From Spirochaetia bacterium (lineage in GTDB: Bacteria > Spirochaetota > Spirochaetia > Treponematales > Breznakiellaceae): a DNA stretch of 17,236 bases. The stretch spans positions 1 through 17,236 of the forward strand of contig BNVB01000053.1 in NCBI GenBank assembly GCA_025997795.1. The letters are read 5' to 3'. Both the position numbers and the translations under genes were made by a program. Positions 1-7,594 of this stretch are shown here, piece after piece. Position 1 is the stretch's first letter. Each line of letters starts with the position of its first letter. Under the pieces are notes generated by a model. It was not told where the DNA came from, searched no databases, and was given only the letters and a program-made list of their open reading frames with translations.

Positions 1-441
1 GGCATTTTTGGTACCTTTACCATGCCCGGCGGCGCCGAAGGAAGCCTGGAATTTTTACAGATTTTGGTGTTCATTCTGGTTATTGCATCACTGGTACAGC
101 TGGTGGAATTCTTTCTTAAAAAGATGATCCCCTCCCTTTACAGCGCCATGGGAATTTACCTGGCCTTAATAACCACCAACTGCGCAATTCTTGCGGTAAC
201 CCTGGATGTAACAATTAACACCAACCGTTTTACCGGGGCGCCCTATACCTTTATTGAATCCCTTGTGTATGCCCTGGGAGTTGCTTTGGGGTTCCTCCTT
301 TCCCTGCTCCTTATGGCGGGGATCCGGCGGCGGATCAAAACCAGCCCTGTTCCGGCCTTTCTTAAGGGAACGCCGATCCTCTTTGTGACAGCCTCTCTCC
401 TTTCCATGGCCTTTATGGGTTTTGGAGGTTTGGTAAAGTGA
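1..441 (+). CDS. rnfA: Electron transport complex protein RnfA, 5' end outside window
   Basis: This is an integral membrane subunit of the Rnf ferredoxin:NAD+ oxidoreductase, which couples electron transfer to ion pumping across the inner membrane. The frame is open to the left edge (it reads GIFGTFTMPGG before the first internal ATG at 22). The true start is therefore upstream and about 50 residues of a roughly 190-residue protein are missing. Family hallmarks seen: hydrophobic segment LEFLQILVFILVIASLVQLVE, the motif ALITTNCAIL (half of the TTNC signature that RnfA and RnfE share), FIESLVYALGVALGF, and a C-terminal GTPILFVTASLLSMAFMGF. The GIRRR loop and the TPILFVTA-SMAFMGF ending fit RnfA rather than RnfE. 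It overlaps rnfB by 4 nt (GTGA), so translation is probably coupled. The usual order rnfCDGEAB predicts rnfE just upstream. Confidence 0.93.
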   Translation, partial: GIFGTFTMPGGAEGSLEFLQILVFILVIASLVQLVEFFLKKMIPSLYSAMGIYLALITTNCAILAVTLDVTINTNRFTGAPYTFIESLVYALGVALGFLLSLLLMAGIRRRIKTSPVPAFLKGTPILFVTASLLSMAFMGFGGLVK

Positions 442-1232
442 TATCGATAATTCTTGTTACCGCGCTGGTAGCGGCGGCGCTGGCATTGATACTGGGTCTG
501 GCCCTGGGTTTGTTCAAAGAACTGTTTCATGTAGAGGAAGATCCCCTTATCGGAAAAATCCGCGAAGCCCTGCCCGGCGCAAACTGCGGGGGCTGCGGTT
601 TTCCCGGCTGCGACGGTTATGCGGCGGCGGTGGCTGCTGGCGGAGACATTACCCGCTGTACCGCCGGAGGCAAAGCCGCGGCGGATGCCCTGGCGGCACT
701 TATGGGAGTCAGCGCCGGCACGGTAACTCCCATGGTGTCGGTCCGGTGCTGCCTGGGGGGCAATGATATTGCGGTTAAACGGGGAATCTACACGGGCCTG
801 GAAACCTGCCGGGGGGCAAAACTTGCCGGGGGTACCAAGCTCTGCGCCTGGGGCTGCGTGGGTTTTGGCGACTGCGTTAAGGTCTGCAAGTTCGGCGCCC
901 TTTCCATGGGGAGTGACGGCCTTCCCCAGGTAAACTGGGCCAAATGTACGGGCTGTAAAGTCTGCGTGGCAGAATGCCCCCAGGGCATACTCCGGGTTAT
1001 CCCCAAAGACAAAAAGATTACCCTGGCGCTCTGTTCAAACCGTAACCCCATCCGGGCGGCAATACGAAAGACCTGCCGCCTGGGGTGTATCAAATGCGGC
1101 ATCTGCGTCAAACAATGCCCGGAACAGTGTATCGTTATTGATAACGGCATACCCGTGGTAGATTACAGTAAATGTACCGCCTGCGGAACCTGCGAGCAAA
1201 AGTGCCCCACCAAGGTTATGCGGGTATTGTAA
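438..1232 (+). CDS. rnfB: Electron transport complex protein RnfB (multi-cluster ferredoxin subunit)
   Basis: RnfB is the iron-sulfur entry subunit that takes electrons from ferredoxin. The protein has 264 residues. Residues 1-26 are one hydrophobic anchor. An Fes-type [4Fe-4S] motif follows, with C50, C53, C58 and C74 (NCGGCGFPGC). After that come four ferredoxin-like cysteine groups: C136/C140/C146/C150, C170/C173/C176/C180, C217/C220/C223/C227 and C246/C249/C252/C256, plus extra cysteines (C104, C105, C124, C199, C213, C231). This cysteine-rich layout resembles RnfB of anaerobes rather than the shorter proteobacterial RsxB. The start is GTG at 438, inside the rnfA stop overlap, and is chosen because the N-terminal anchor begins there (MISIILVTALV). 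It ends 1 nt before the convergent SUFU gene, leaving no room for a dedicated terminator. Confidence 0.95.
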   Translation: MISIILVTALVAAALALILGLALGLFKELFHVEEDPLIGKIREALPGANCGGCGFPGCDGYAAAVAAGGDITRCTAGGKAAADALAALMGVSAGTVTPMVSVRCCLGGNDIAVKRGIYTGLETCRGAKLAGGTKLCAWGCVGFGDCVKVCKFGALSMGSDGLPQVNWAKCTGCKVCVAECPQGILRVIPKDKKITLALCSNRNPIRAAIRKTCRLGCIKCGICVKQCPEQCIVIDNGIPVVDYSKCTACGTCEQKCPTKVMRVL

Positions 1233-1233
1233 G

Positions 1234-2235
1234 CTAAAGCGAAACCGCAGGAATAACAGACGGCCGGTCCAGTTTTACCTGTTCCAGCGCATCGTCCTCC
1301 AGCAGAGAAAGCAATTTTTCCGTTTTATACTTAATCTTGAATTGGGATTCTTCTTCATAGAGGGGAATTAACTGGTAAAAATTTACCGTACCGCCGCCGG
1401 GAAGAGCGCAGGATTTGGCCGCCTTGTCAAAGGCGCCGGGATTAAGAAGCATCATGGTGGTAAACCTGGTATTTTCTGCAAAGGGTTCTCCGTTGGGAAT
1501 GGTGTGGCCCCAGCCCAGCCAGGTATCTTCTTCGATGGGCAGCCGGGCCAGAATTTTAAGCCACCGCAGGGGCCAGTACCATTTTTCTTCATCGGTCTGT
1601 TCCAGGTTCCAGTCCGGGGGCAGGCAAATTAACAGTTCTGCCCGTTCCTGTTCTTCCTGTTCCGGGGGAACCGCCATACGGTGGGCGCCCATGCCCATGG
1701 TACAAAGGATGTAATAATTCCGCTCCTGCGATGGTTCAATTACCGCTATGTCCACATGGATATCCGGGGAAACAAGTTCGTGAAACACCTTATCGTAATT
1801 GCCAAAGTATGTCATGATATGCGCTTCGATGGCATCCATTTCTTCTTTTAAATACATTTCCGGCGCGGTAACTTCCTCTGTCTTGCGCTGTTCCGCTTCT
1901 TCCAGGCTGACTTGCAGCAGCATCCGGGTATCTTCATCATCGTCGCCGTAATCAATGGCCTTTTGAAAATATTCCGCCGCTTCCGCTTCCCGGCAAAGAT
2001 AGTAAAGAGCATACCCAACACGGAAATACCAAAGGCCGTCTTCCTTTCCTTCTGCCTCCCATTCCAAAAGCAGCGCCATGGCTTCTTCGTACCGTTCAAG
2101 ATTGTTAAGAGCCCGCGCATAAACACAGGAAAGTTCATAATCCCATTCCGCACGGGGAATCTGTTCCAGGGCATCTACAATTTCCTGGTGTTCATCGTTC
2201 TGGTGCCATTCTTGTATTTGTTCCGAAAGGGTCAT
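1234..2235 (-). CDS. SUFU (suppressor of fused) domain protein with N-terminal TPR-like region
   Basis: The 333-residue protein has two parts. Residues about 1-115 are helical and TPR-like (ELSCVYARALNNLERYEEAMALLLEWE; FRVGYALYYLCREAEAAEYFQKAIDYGD). Residues about 135-315 match the bacterial suppressor-of-fused family: VFHELVSPDIHVDIAVI, CTMGMGAHRM, ERAELLICLPPDW, WYWPLRWLKILARLPIEEDTWLGWGHTI, PFAENT, LLNPGAF and FYQLIPLYEEE. It is likely cytoplasmic. Bacterial SUFU proteins often sit in immunity or contact-dependent toxin contexts, but no toxin is adjacent here, so the role is unknown. The ATG at 2235 is chosen over the longer open frame reaching 2406, because that extension (57 residues) has no family similarity, crosses the promoter region and overlaps the divergent yitT. 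A promoter places the transcript start essentially at this ATG. It is convergent with rnfB (1-nt gap). Confidence 0.88.
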   Translation of the reverse strand: MTLSEQIQEWHQNDEHQEIVDALEQIPRAEWDYELSCVYARALNNLERYEEAMALLLEWEAEGKEDGLWYFRVGYALYYLCREAEAAEYFQKAIDYGDDDEDTRMLLQVSLEEAEQRKTEEVTAPEMYLKEEMDAIEAHIMTYFGNYDKVFHELVSPDIHVDIAVIEPSQERNYYILCTMGMGAHRMAVPPEQEEQERAELLICLPPDWNLEQTDEEKWYWPLRWLKILARLPIEEDTWLGWGHTIPNGEPFAENTRFTTMMLLNPGAFDKAAKSCALPGGGTVNFYQLIPLYEEESQFKIKYKTEKLLSLLEDDALEQVKLDRPSVIPAVSL

Positions 2236-2241
2236 AACAAA

Positions 2242-2271
2242 AGTATACTCGAAAAAAACCCCCGCTGACAA
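2242..2271 (-). promoter_or_regulatory. Predicted sigma70 promoter for the SUFU gene
   Basis: On the minus strand, TTGTCA (2271-2266) and TATACT (2247-2242) are separated by 18 nt. The predicted start is at about 2235, the A of the ATG, so no leader or ribosome binding site is expected. Its -35 box overlaps the -35 box of the divergent yitT promoter by five bases. Confidence 0.55.
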
Positions 2272-2293
2272 TAACGGTGTCCTATGGTAAAAT
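2265..2293 (+). promoter_or_regulatory. Predicted sigma70 promoter for yitT
   Basis: CTGACA (2265-2270) and TAAAAT (2288-2293) are separated by 17 nt. The predicted start is at about 2299-2300, coinciding with the ATG at 2299. The ATG at 2284 lies inside this promoter and is therefore unlikely to be the start. Confidence 0.5.
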
Positions 2294-2298
2294 GGGCC

Positions 2299-3186
2299 AT
2301 GGCAAATCTGCATCCATTCCAAACCCCGCGGGATACGGCAAAACGGCTGGCGCTCCTTATAAGCGGGGCGGCCCTTATGGCATTTAATATCAATACCTTT
2401 GTTCATGCAGGTTCCCTTATCCCCGGCGGATTCACCGGTTTGACCCTCTTAATCATGGAAATAGGCCGGCGCTTTTGGGGCCTTGCCCTGCCGTTCAGTA
2501 TTATTCTTTTTATTCTTAACGCTGTACCGGTGTTTATCAGCTTCCGGTATATCGGCAAGTGGTTTAGCATTTATTCCTGTCTGGTAATTTTGTTAAACGG
2601 CCTCTTAACAGATTTTATGCCCCCCATGTTTATCGAACTTATCCAGATTCACGATACCCTGCTTGCCGCAGTTTTTGGCGGACTCCTCAATGCCCTCTCC
2701 GTAAGTCTTTGCCTCCACGCCGGAGCTACTTCCGGGGGAACGGATTTTATTGCCATTTTTATTTCAGAGAAATACCACCGGGATGCATGGAATTATATCT
2801 TTGCCGGTAACTGTGTAATCCTTGTAATTGCGGGCAGGCTCTTTGATCTTCACATTGCCCTTTATTCAATTATCTTTCAGTTTACCACCACCATGGCTCT
2901 TAATGCGCTCTACAAGGGTTACCAGCAGATGACCCTGTTTGTTGTTACTTCCAGGCCCGATGAAGTGTATAAGCTGATCCGGGAAGAAACCCACCATGGA
3001 GCAACTTCTTTTACCGGTAAAGGGCAGTACGAAAAATCGGAGCGGGTTATGCTCTATTCGGTGGTTTCCGCCCCAGAGGTAAGCCGCCTGGTGACGGGCA
3101 TAAAAAAAATCGACCCCGGTGTGTTTATCAATGTAATTAAGACGGATCACCTGGGCGGCCGTTTTTACCAGCGGCCCAAGGACTAA
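2299..3186 (+). CDS. YitT family membrane protein (DUF161 + DUF2179)
   Basis: The 295-residue protein has five to six hydrophobic segments. The family signature near the N terminus is LISGAALMAFNINTFVHAGSLIPGGFTGL, followed by the repeat-like LHAGATSGGTDFIAIFIS. A soluble C-terminal DUF2179 domain of about 80 residues follows (MTLFVVTSRPDEVYKLI, HHGATSF-GKGQY, VMLYSVV, IKKIDPGVFINVIKTDHLGGRF). YitT proteins are inner-membrane proteins of uncertain substrate, and a transport role is often assumed. The start at 2299 (MANLHPF) is preferred over the in-frame ATG five codons earlier because the earlier one lies within the promoter. Neither has a good Shine-Dalgarno. The 3' end overlaps the convergent pxpA by 50 nt. 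Confidence 0.88.
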   Translation: MANLHPFQTPRDTAKRLALLISGAALMAFNINTFVHAGSLIPGGFTGLTLLIMEIGRRFWGLALPFSIILFILNAVPVFISFRYIGKWFSIYSCLVILLNGLLTDFMPPMFIELIQIHDTLLAAVFGGLLNALSVSLCLHAGATSGGTDFIAIFISEKYHRDAWNYIFAGNCVILVIAGRLFDLHIALYSIIFQFTTTMALNALYKGYQQMTLFVVTSRPDEVYKLIREETHHGATSFTGKGQYEKSERVMLYSVVSAPEVSRLVTGIKKIDPGVFINVIKTDHLGGRFYQRPKD

Positions 3187-3931
3187 TTACCCTTATCCCC
3201 TCACGGCTGAATGTTTCGTTAAGTTTACGCACAAAGAGCAGCGCCGCTTCCCCGTCTCCATGGACACAAACCGAATCTGCCTTAACGGCGATTTCTTTAC
3301 CGTTGATGGAATGGGTGCGGCCGGTTTTGATCATCTCCACAACCCGGCTTACCGCTTCATCTTCGCAGGTGATCATGGCTCCCGGTTTCCTCCGGTCTGC
3401 AAGTGTGCCGTCGTCTTCGTAGGCCCGGTCGGCAAATACTTCTTCTACTGCGGTAAGGCCCGCTTCTTTTGCGGCCTTTACCATGGCGCTTCCCGCCAGA
3501 CAAAGAAGCAAAAGGCGGGGGTTAATTTCGCTTACTGCCTCGGCAGCTGCTTTTGCCAGCACCGGATCTTTGGCCGCCATGTTATAGAGTGCGCCGTGGG
3601 GTTTTACATGAACCAGAGGAACAGCCGCCGCCCGGCAAAATGCATCCAGCGCGCCGATCTGGTACTGGATTGCCGCTTTTACTTCCGCCGGGGAAAGGCC
3701 CATAGAACGGCGGCCAAAACCCGAAAGGTCGGGGAAGCCCGGATGGGCTCCCACGGCGGCGGCATTTTTTTTTGCCAGCGCCACGGTTTGCTGCATCACA
3801 CAGGGATCCCCGGCATGGAAACCGCAGGCAATGTTCACTGAGGAAACCAGGGGAATTACTTCGGTATCCCTTCCCATCTTCCAGGGGCCAAAACTTTCTC
3901 CCAGGTCGCAGTTTAAATCAACGTTATACAT
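3137..3931 (-). CDS. pxpA: 5-oxoprolinase subunit PxpA (LamB/YcsF family)
   Basis: PxpA forms the ATP-dependent 5-oxoprolinase with PxpB and PxpC, opening 5-oxoproline to glutamate in the cytoplasm. Family motifs seen in 264 residues: DLNCDLGESFG (5-15), NIACGFHAGDP (33-43), GAHPGFPDLSGFGRR (61-75), HVKPHGALYN (108-117), EVFADRAYEDDGTLADR (164-180) and a C-terminal VCVHGDG. It is somewhat longer than usual for the family. The extra tail, about 12 residues after ISPWA, is encoded by the 50 nt that run antisense into the 3' end of yitT. The ATG at 3931 is preceded by GGAG at a 5-nt spacing. It lies 10 nt after the DUF1445 gene and is the last gene of the cluster. Confidence 0.95.
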   Translation of the reverse strand: MYNVDLNCDLGESFGPWKMGRDTEVIPLVSSVNIACGFHAGDPCVMQQTVALAKKNAAAVGAHPGFPDLSGFGRRSMGLSPAEVKAAIQYQIGALDAFCRAAAVPLVHVKPHGALYNMAAKDPVLAKAAAEAVSEINPRLLLLCLAGSAMVKAAKEAGLTAVEEVFADRAYEDDGTLADRRKPGAMITCEDEAVSRVVEMIKTGRTHSINGKEIAVKADSVCVHGDGEAALLFVRKLNETFSREGIRVISPWAAGKNGRPGDPS

Positions 3932-3941
3932 GCTGTCTCCG

Positions 3942-4736
3942 CTAATACTTTAAGAGTGCGTTTTTTACATCAGTAATAAACATATGTCCCGGAGCATGGG
4001 TAATGGCAAAAGAAGGTTTGGCGCTCATGATTACCGATTGGGGGGTCACGCCGCAGGCCCAAAAGACCGGCACTTCTCCGGCCTTGATTGTTACCGCATC
4101 GCCAAAGTCGGGCTTGCCGGTATCCTTAATGCCGATTGCCGCCGGGTCCCCTATGTGGACCGGCGCGCCATGAACCCTTGGCATGGCGGCGGTTACATTT
4201 ACCGCCCGTACCACCAGCTCCGGTGGAAGGGGCCGCATGCTTACTACCATTTTGCCGTGGAAAACCCCCGCGGGTATACATTCAATGTTGGTGATATACA
4301 TTGGCACATTGCGGTCTTCCTCGATATGGCGCACAGGAATGTCGCTGGCCATAAGTTCCGCCTCAAAAGAAAAACTACAGCCAATAAGAAAACTTACAAG
4401 GTCGTCCCGCCAGAATTGCACAACATCGGTATACTCGCCGTCAAGGATGCCGTTCCGGTAGATGCGGTATTTGGGAATATCCCTGGCAATATCCGCGCCG
4501 GGGGCAACAGCGCTTGTGGAAGAAAGTTCCCGGCTGCCCTTGTCGCTTACTTCCAGCACAGGACAGCTTTTGGGGTTCCGCTGGGCAAAGAGAAGAAAGT
4601 CGTAAGCATATTCGGCGGGCAGTACCGCCAGGTTTGCCTGGGCATAACCTTCACACATTCCCGAAGTAAACTTGGTAATTTTTTCTTCCCGGATAAGCGC
4701 CCTTACATCACGAGGAAGTTGTTTTGCAAATTCCAT
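3942..4736 (-). CDS. DUF1445 / UPF0317 family protein (D-glutamate cyclase-like, YcsI type)
   Basis: The 264-residue protein matches the DUF1445 family, often named putative hydro-lyase. Motifs: TSGMCEGYAQANLAVLP (24-40), FLIGCSFSFE (116-125), MYITNIECIPAG (146-157), VHIGDPAAIGI (193-203), VFWACGVTPQ (224-233) and ITHAPGHMFITD (245-256). From family knowledge, mammalian D-glutamate cyclase carries this domain at its N terminus and a DUF4392 domain at its C terminus. The DUF4392 partner here is a separate gene two positions upstream. The probable role is in D-glutamate/5-oxoproline interconversion, inferred from context. The start ATG has AAGGA six bases upstream, lying within the 3' end of pxpC. 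The overlap with pxpC is 29 nt. Confidence 0.9.
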   Translation of the reverse strand: MEFAKQLPRDVRALIREEKITKFTSGMCEGYAQANLAVLPAEYAYDFLLFAQRNPKSCPVLEVSDKGSRELSSTSAVAPGADIARDIPKYRIYRNGILDGEYTDVVQFWRDDLVSFLIGCSFSFEAELMASDIPVRHIEEDRNVPMYITNIECIPAGVFHGKMVVSMRPLPPELVVRAVNVTAAMPRVHGAPVHIGDPAAIGIKDTGKPDFGDAVTIKAGEVPVFWACGVTPQSVIMSAKPSFAITHAPGHMFITDVKNALLKY

Positions 4737-5748
4737 AATCTGTCCTTATTGTAAACCGTGATTGCAGCCGGGCAATGGCCCGTTCTGTTTTAATGTATAT
4801 TTTTTCTGCCCGGAGCGGATCGATGCGTTCAAAACGCAATACCGATCCGGGAACAGCCTGGGCAAGAAGCCAGATATCTCCGGTGATCACCGTACCGATC
4901 TTTGCATAACCGCCAATGGTTTGCCTGTCGTTAAGCAGGATGATCGGTTTACCCGAACCGGGAATTTGTATTGCACCGTTACTAATGCCATCGGACACAA
5001 TATCCGTTCCATTATGGGAACTTATTGCCGGGCCTTCAAGGCGTATCCCCATGCGGTCGCTGCTGCTTGCTATAGTGTACAGCGAATGGTAAAAAGTGTT
5101 GACCCCTTCATGTGTAAAAAAGGGAGACGATCCATCCGCGGCTTTTTTGCCTTCTACTACACGGAGGACCAGGGGATTGTCCCTGGTATAGGGATAAGAA
5201 ACGGTACCTTGCAGAATGGGTGTTGGAACAAATACCCGCTCTTCCAAACCGGGACGGGTTTTGGAATGGATGCCGGGTATTACCCGGCGGAAGTTTATGG
5301 CATCTTTTGTTTCCAGTTTTCTTCCCTTAAAACCGCCAATCCGGGCACGAAGATTGGTAGAGCGGCTTCCAAGAATTTCTGCAATGTCAAAACCGCCGCT
5401 TACTGCCAGATACGATCGCATTCCCCTTTGGGCAAAGGAAGTGTAGAGTATGTCCCCCGGCACAACAGAAAAGGCCCGGTTCATGCCGATAGGTTTTCCG
5501 TTAAGGAGGGGTGTCATCTCCGCCCCGGTAAGGGCAGCAACAGCAGGCGAATCAAACACCATGGAAGCCCCCTGCATGGTCATTTCGATAACTGCTTCGC
5601 CGGGGGAATTACCCGCAAGAAAATTGGCAAGCCGGGCAGAAAAACTATCCAGCGCCCCCGAAGGTGAAAAACCCGCATCAAGATAAGCAGTTCTGCCCAA
5701 ATCCTGAATGGTGCTTAAGATACCCGGATCGATGATGGTTAATCCCAT
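4708..5748 (-). CDS. pxpC: 5-oxoprolinase subunit PxpC (KipA / biotin-dependent carboxyltransferase-like)
   Basis: PxpC is a subunit of the PxpABC 5-oxoprolinase. The fold is shared with the allophanate hydrolase and urea carboxylase C-terminal domain. In 346 residues it shows IIDPGILSTIQDLGRTAYLD (5-24) followed by GFSPSGALD, then LANFLAGNSPGEAVIEMT, a GGFDIAEILGSRST segment, DRMGIRLEGP, the strongly conserved SDGISNGAIQIPGSGKPIIL, and NDRQTIGGYAKIGTVI. The length is slightly above the usual for the family, and the last 29 nt read through the start of the DUF1445 gene, giving a nonconserved tail. The start overlaps the end of pxpB by 10 nt with a G-rich Shine-Dalgarno-like tract upstream, suggesting coupled translation and stoichiometric synthesis with PxpB. 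Confidence 0.94.
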   Translation of the reverse strand: MGLTIIDPGILSTIQDLGRTAYLDAGFSPSGALDSFSARLANFLAGNSPGEAVIEMTMQGASMVFDSPAVAALTGAEMTPLLNGKPIGMNRAFSVVPGDILYTSFAQRGMRSYLAVSGGFDIAEILGSRSTNLRARIGGFKGRKLETKDAINFRRVIPGIHSKTRPGLEERVFVPTPILQGTVSYPYTRDNPLVLRVVEGKKAADGSSPFFTHEGVNTFYHSLYTIASSSDRMGIRLEGPAISSHNGTDIVSDGISNGAIQIPGSGKPIILLNDRQTIGGYAKIGTVITGDIWLLAQAVPGSVLRFERIDPLRAEKIYIKTERAIARLQSRFTIRTDYGICKTTSS

Positions 5749-6479
5749 GTACCGCCCCCGTGGGAAACGGCGATACGTTCGTATTCCGCCGTATTTACCG
5801 GATAAAATACAATGTTGTCCCCGCTCTGGTAGAGAAAGGGTTCTGCCCGGTACGGATCCCAGGGACGCAGGGGCGTCCGGCCGATAAGCTGCCAGCCTCC
5901 GGGAGAATCCAGAGGATATATCCCCGTCTGGAAACCGCCTATTCCCACGGCCCCGGCTGGAACCACTGTTCGGGGATTGGCAAGCCGGGGAGTTTCCAGG
6001 ACCGGGTCCAGACCGCCCAGATAAGGAAAACCGGGCAAAAAACCCATCATATAAATCCGGTAGACCGGCTTGCTGTGGCGTTCAATAATTTCTGCCGGGG
6101 AAAGGCCCGTATGCTGTGAAACATTTTCCATATCCGGGGAAAAGGCCCCTTCGTAACAAACGGGGATGCGTACGGTTTTCCCCGCCGTTCTGCCGGTTCG
6201 GGAAAGTTTTGCCAGGCGGCGCTTAATACGGGCGGCGAGGGCACGGGAAGAAATTTTTAGCGGATCAAAATACACAAGGAGTGATGCGTAAGAAGGAACC
6301 AAACCGTTTATTCCGGCAACGGGTTTTTGCCGGAGACTTCCTGCCAGGGCATGGACCTTGTCGTTCAGCTCCGGCAAAATGGCCTGGCCAAATTCAACAG
6401 CAAGGGCACAGTCCCCGGCGGGATACATTACCGCACCGGAATGTGCCCGGCCTTTGGTACAAGCCTGCCCCGCACTCAT
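5739..6479 (-). CDS. pxpB: 5-oxoprolinase subunit PxpB (KipI family)
   Basis: PxpB is the partner of PxpC in the 5-oxoprolinase. The 246-residue frame has an N-terminal KipI domain (MYPAGDCALAVEFG, 18-31) and a C-terminal cyclophilin-like domain (IPVCYEG, 105-111). The family core follows: YMMGFLPGFPYLGGL (143-157), RTVVPAGAVGIGGFQTGIYP (170-189) and SPGGWQLIGRTP (192-203). The ATG at 6479 overlaps the upstream stop as ATGA, fitting translational coupling. However, the recognisable domain only begins at the in-frame ATG at 6428, so the first 17 residues (MSAGQACTKGRAHSGAV) may not be made. Confidence 0.94.
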   Translation of the reverse strand: MSAGQACTKGRAHSGAVMYPAGDCALAVEFGQAILPELNDKVHALAGSLRQKPVAGINGLVPSYASLLVYFDPLKISSRALAARIKRRLAKLSRTGRTAGKTVRIPVCYEGAFSPDMENVSQHTGLSPAEIIERHSKPVYRIYMMGFLPGFPYLGGLDPVLETPRLANPRTVVPAGAVGIGGFQTGIYPLDSPGGWQLIGRTPLRPWDPYRAEPFLYQSGDNIVFYPVNTAEYERIAVSHGGGTWD

Positions 6480-7576
6480 GTGTGTGTATCACCATGTGCG
6501 GCAAGGCGGTCAAAGAACCCCAGTTCTATGGTTTTTTCAAACCAGTGTTTGCAGCGGTCCTCCAGTTCCAGGGCAGAAAGAACACACTCGTTCATAAGGG
6601 TAATGATACTCTTGTTTTTTGTTAGGTTCATGCCGTCTACCGCGGGGATGGCCTCGCCGTACATATCGATAAGTCCGCACTGGTTGGCAGCATGGAGGGC
6701 CGCCTCTTCCAGTTCCGGATCGTAGAGCGCTTCGGGCTTACGGGCCAAATATGCCATGGCGGAACTTATGCCCCAGGCGCCCCAATTGGACACGGTAGTG
6801 GTAAGCACTGTGTCGGCAGAGGATGCCGCCAGTAAACCGCCGCCGCAGGGACAGGAACATTTTGCCGCACCGGGGATGTACTTAAGCGCATGTTTTCCAA
6901 GTGTTCCCATGCCGCATTCGTTTCCCAGGTCGCCCACAGCCAATGTGGGAACCCCCGCTTCCTGCAAGCGGGTAAAAAGTACATCGCTCTTTGCTTCCAG
7001 GGAACTAATGTCAAGGCCCAGCGCATTGTGGTACACGCCAAGTTTGTTTGCCCCCGCCGCTTCAATGGCGATACAGTAAACAGGAAAATCGCTTTTGGAT
7101 ACAGAAGCGCTCTCCTTTTTTGTTTCGCCGATGATCCGTTCCGCTTCTTTCTGCGCTTCCTTTGGATCTTTGGTAAAAACAATTGTTTGTGAAGCAAAAC
7201 CCATAAGCGCGGAAAGTTTTTCCATGGCGCTTTTTGCCTCGGCAGGAACAATGAATACCGGCCGTGCCCCGGTAATTTTCACCAGAGTCCGGGCCAGCGC
7301 CGCCGCTCCCAGGGGGCCATCGGTTTCCTGTTTGTTAAAGGGGTGGAGCACAAACCCGGTGATAATAAACACCACCGGGTTTTTTTGCCCCGTACCCAGA
7401 ACGTCCAGGAGGGAGGAGGCGGCATGCATGGTAAGTGGCAATCCGGCAAGGCGCAGGGCTTCATCATAAAGAATAGTACATACACCATAACCCCGGGGAT
7501 CAAGATTCATAAGATTATCAAGACTTTTTCCCAGGTTATAGGCGGTCAATTCAAGCTGGGTTATTGGCCTATTCAT
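6476..7576 (-). CDS. DUF4392 family protein (D-glutamate cyclase C-terminal-domain homologue)
   Basis: The 366-residue protein matches the DUF4392 family, the C-terminal half of mammalian D-glutamate cyclase, which converts D-glutamate to 5-oxo-D-proline and water. Features seen: VVFIITGFVLHPF (68-80), ETDGPLGAAALARTL (84-98), CIAIEAAGANKLGVYHN (168-184), VGDLGNECGMGTLG (214-227), a CSCPCGGG cluster (240-247) and TVSNWGAWG (261-269). The GD-x-GNE-x-GMG segment is typical of the family. There is no signal peptide, so it is likely cytoplasmic. The start has AGAGG six bases upstream. It is followed directly by pxpB (4-nt ATGA overlap) and preceded 44 nt upstream by lptB. Its DUF1445 counterpart is encoded separately, downstream of pxpC. 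The enzymatic role is inferred from family and context. Confidence 0.85.
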   Translation of the reverse strand: MNRPITQLELTAYNLGKSLDNLMNLDPRGYGVCTILYDEALRLAGLPLTMHAASSLLDVLGTGQKNPVVFIITGFVLHPFNKQETDGPLGAAALARTLVKITGARPVFIVPAEAKSAMEKLSALMGFASQTIVFTKDPKEAQKEAERIIGETKKESASVSKSDFPVYCIAIEAAGANKLGVYHNALGLDISSLEAKSDVLFTRLQEAGVPTLAVGDLGNECGMGTLGKHALKYIPGAAKCSCPCGGGLLAASSADTVLTTTVSNWGAWGISSAMAYLARKPEALYDPELEEAALHAANQCGLIDMYGEAIPAVDGMNLTKNKSIITLMNECVLSALELEDRCKHWFEKTIELGFFDRLAAHGDTHT

Positions 7577-7594
7577 CAGGTACCTCTGGAAACC

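Noticed and set aside
2236..2406. N-terminal extension of the SUFU frame by 57 residues to an ATG at 2406
   Set aside because: The extension has no family similarity, runs through the divergent promoters and overlaps the yitT start; the ATG at 2235 fits the promoter.
3157..3180. GGCCG-N10-CGGCC hairpin at the yitT 3' end as terminator
   Set aside because: The stem is only five base pairs, lies inside the coding region and has no T run on either strand in the right place.
4762..5667. 301-codon plus-strand frame opposite pxpC, and a similar 256-codon frame opposite the DUF1445 gene
   Set aside because: Both mirror strongly conserved coding sequence and encode low-complexity basic proteins without motifs.
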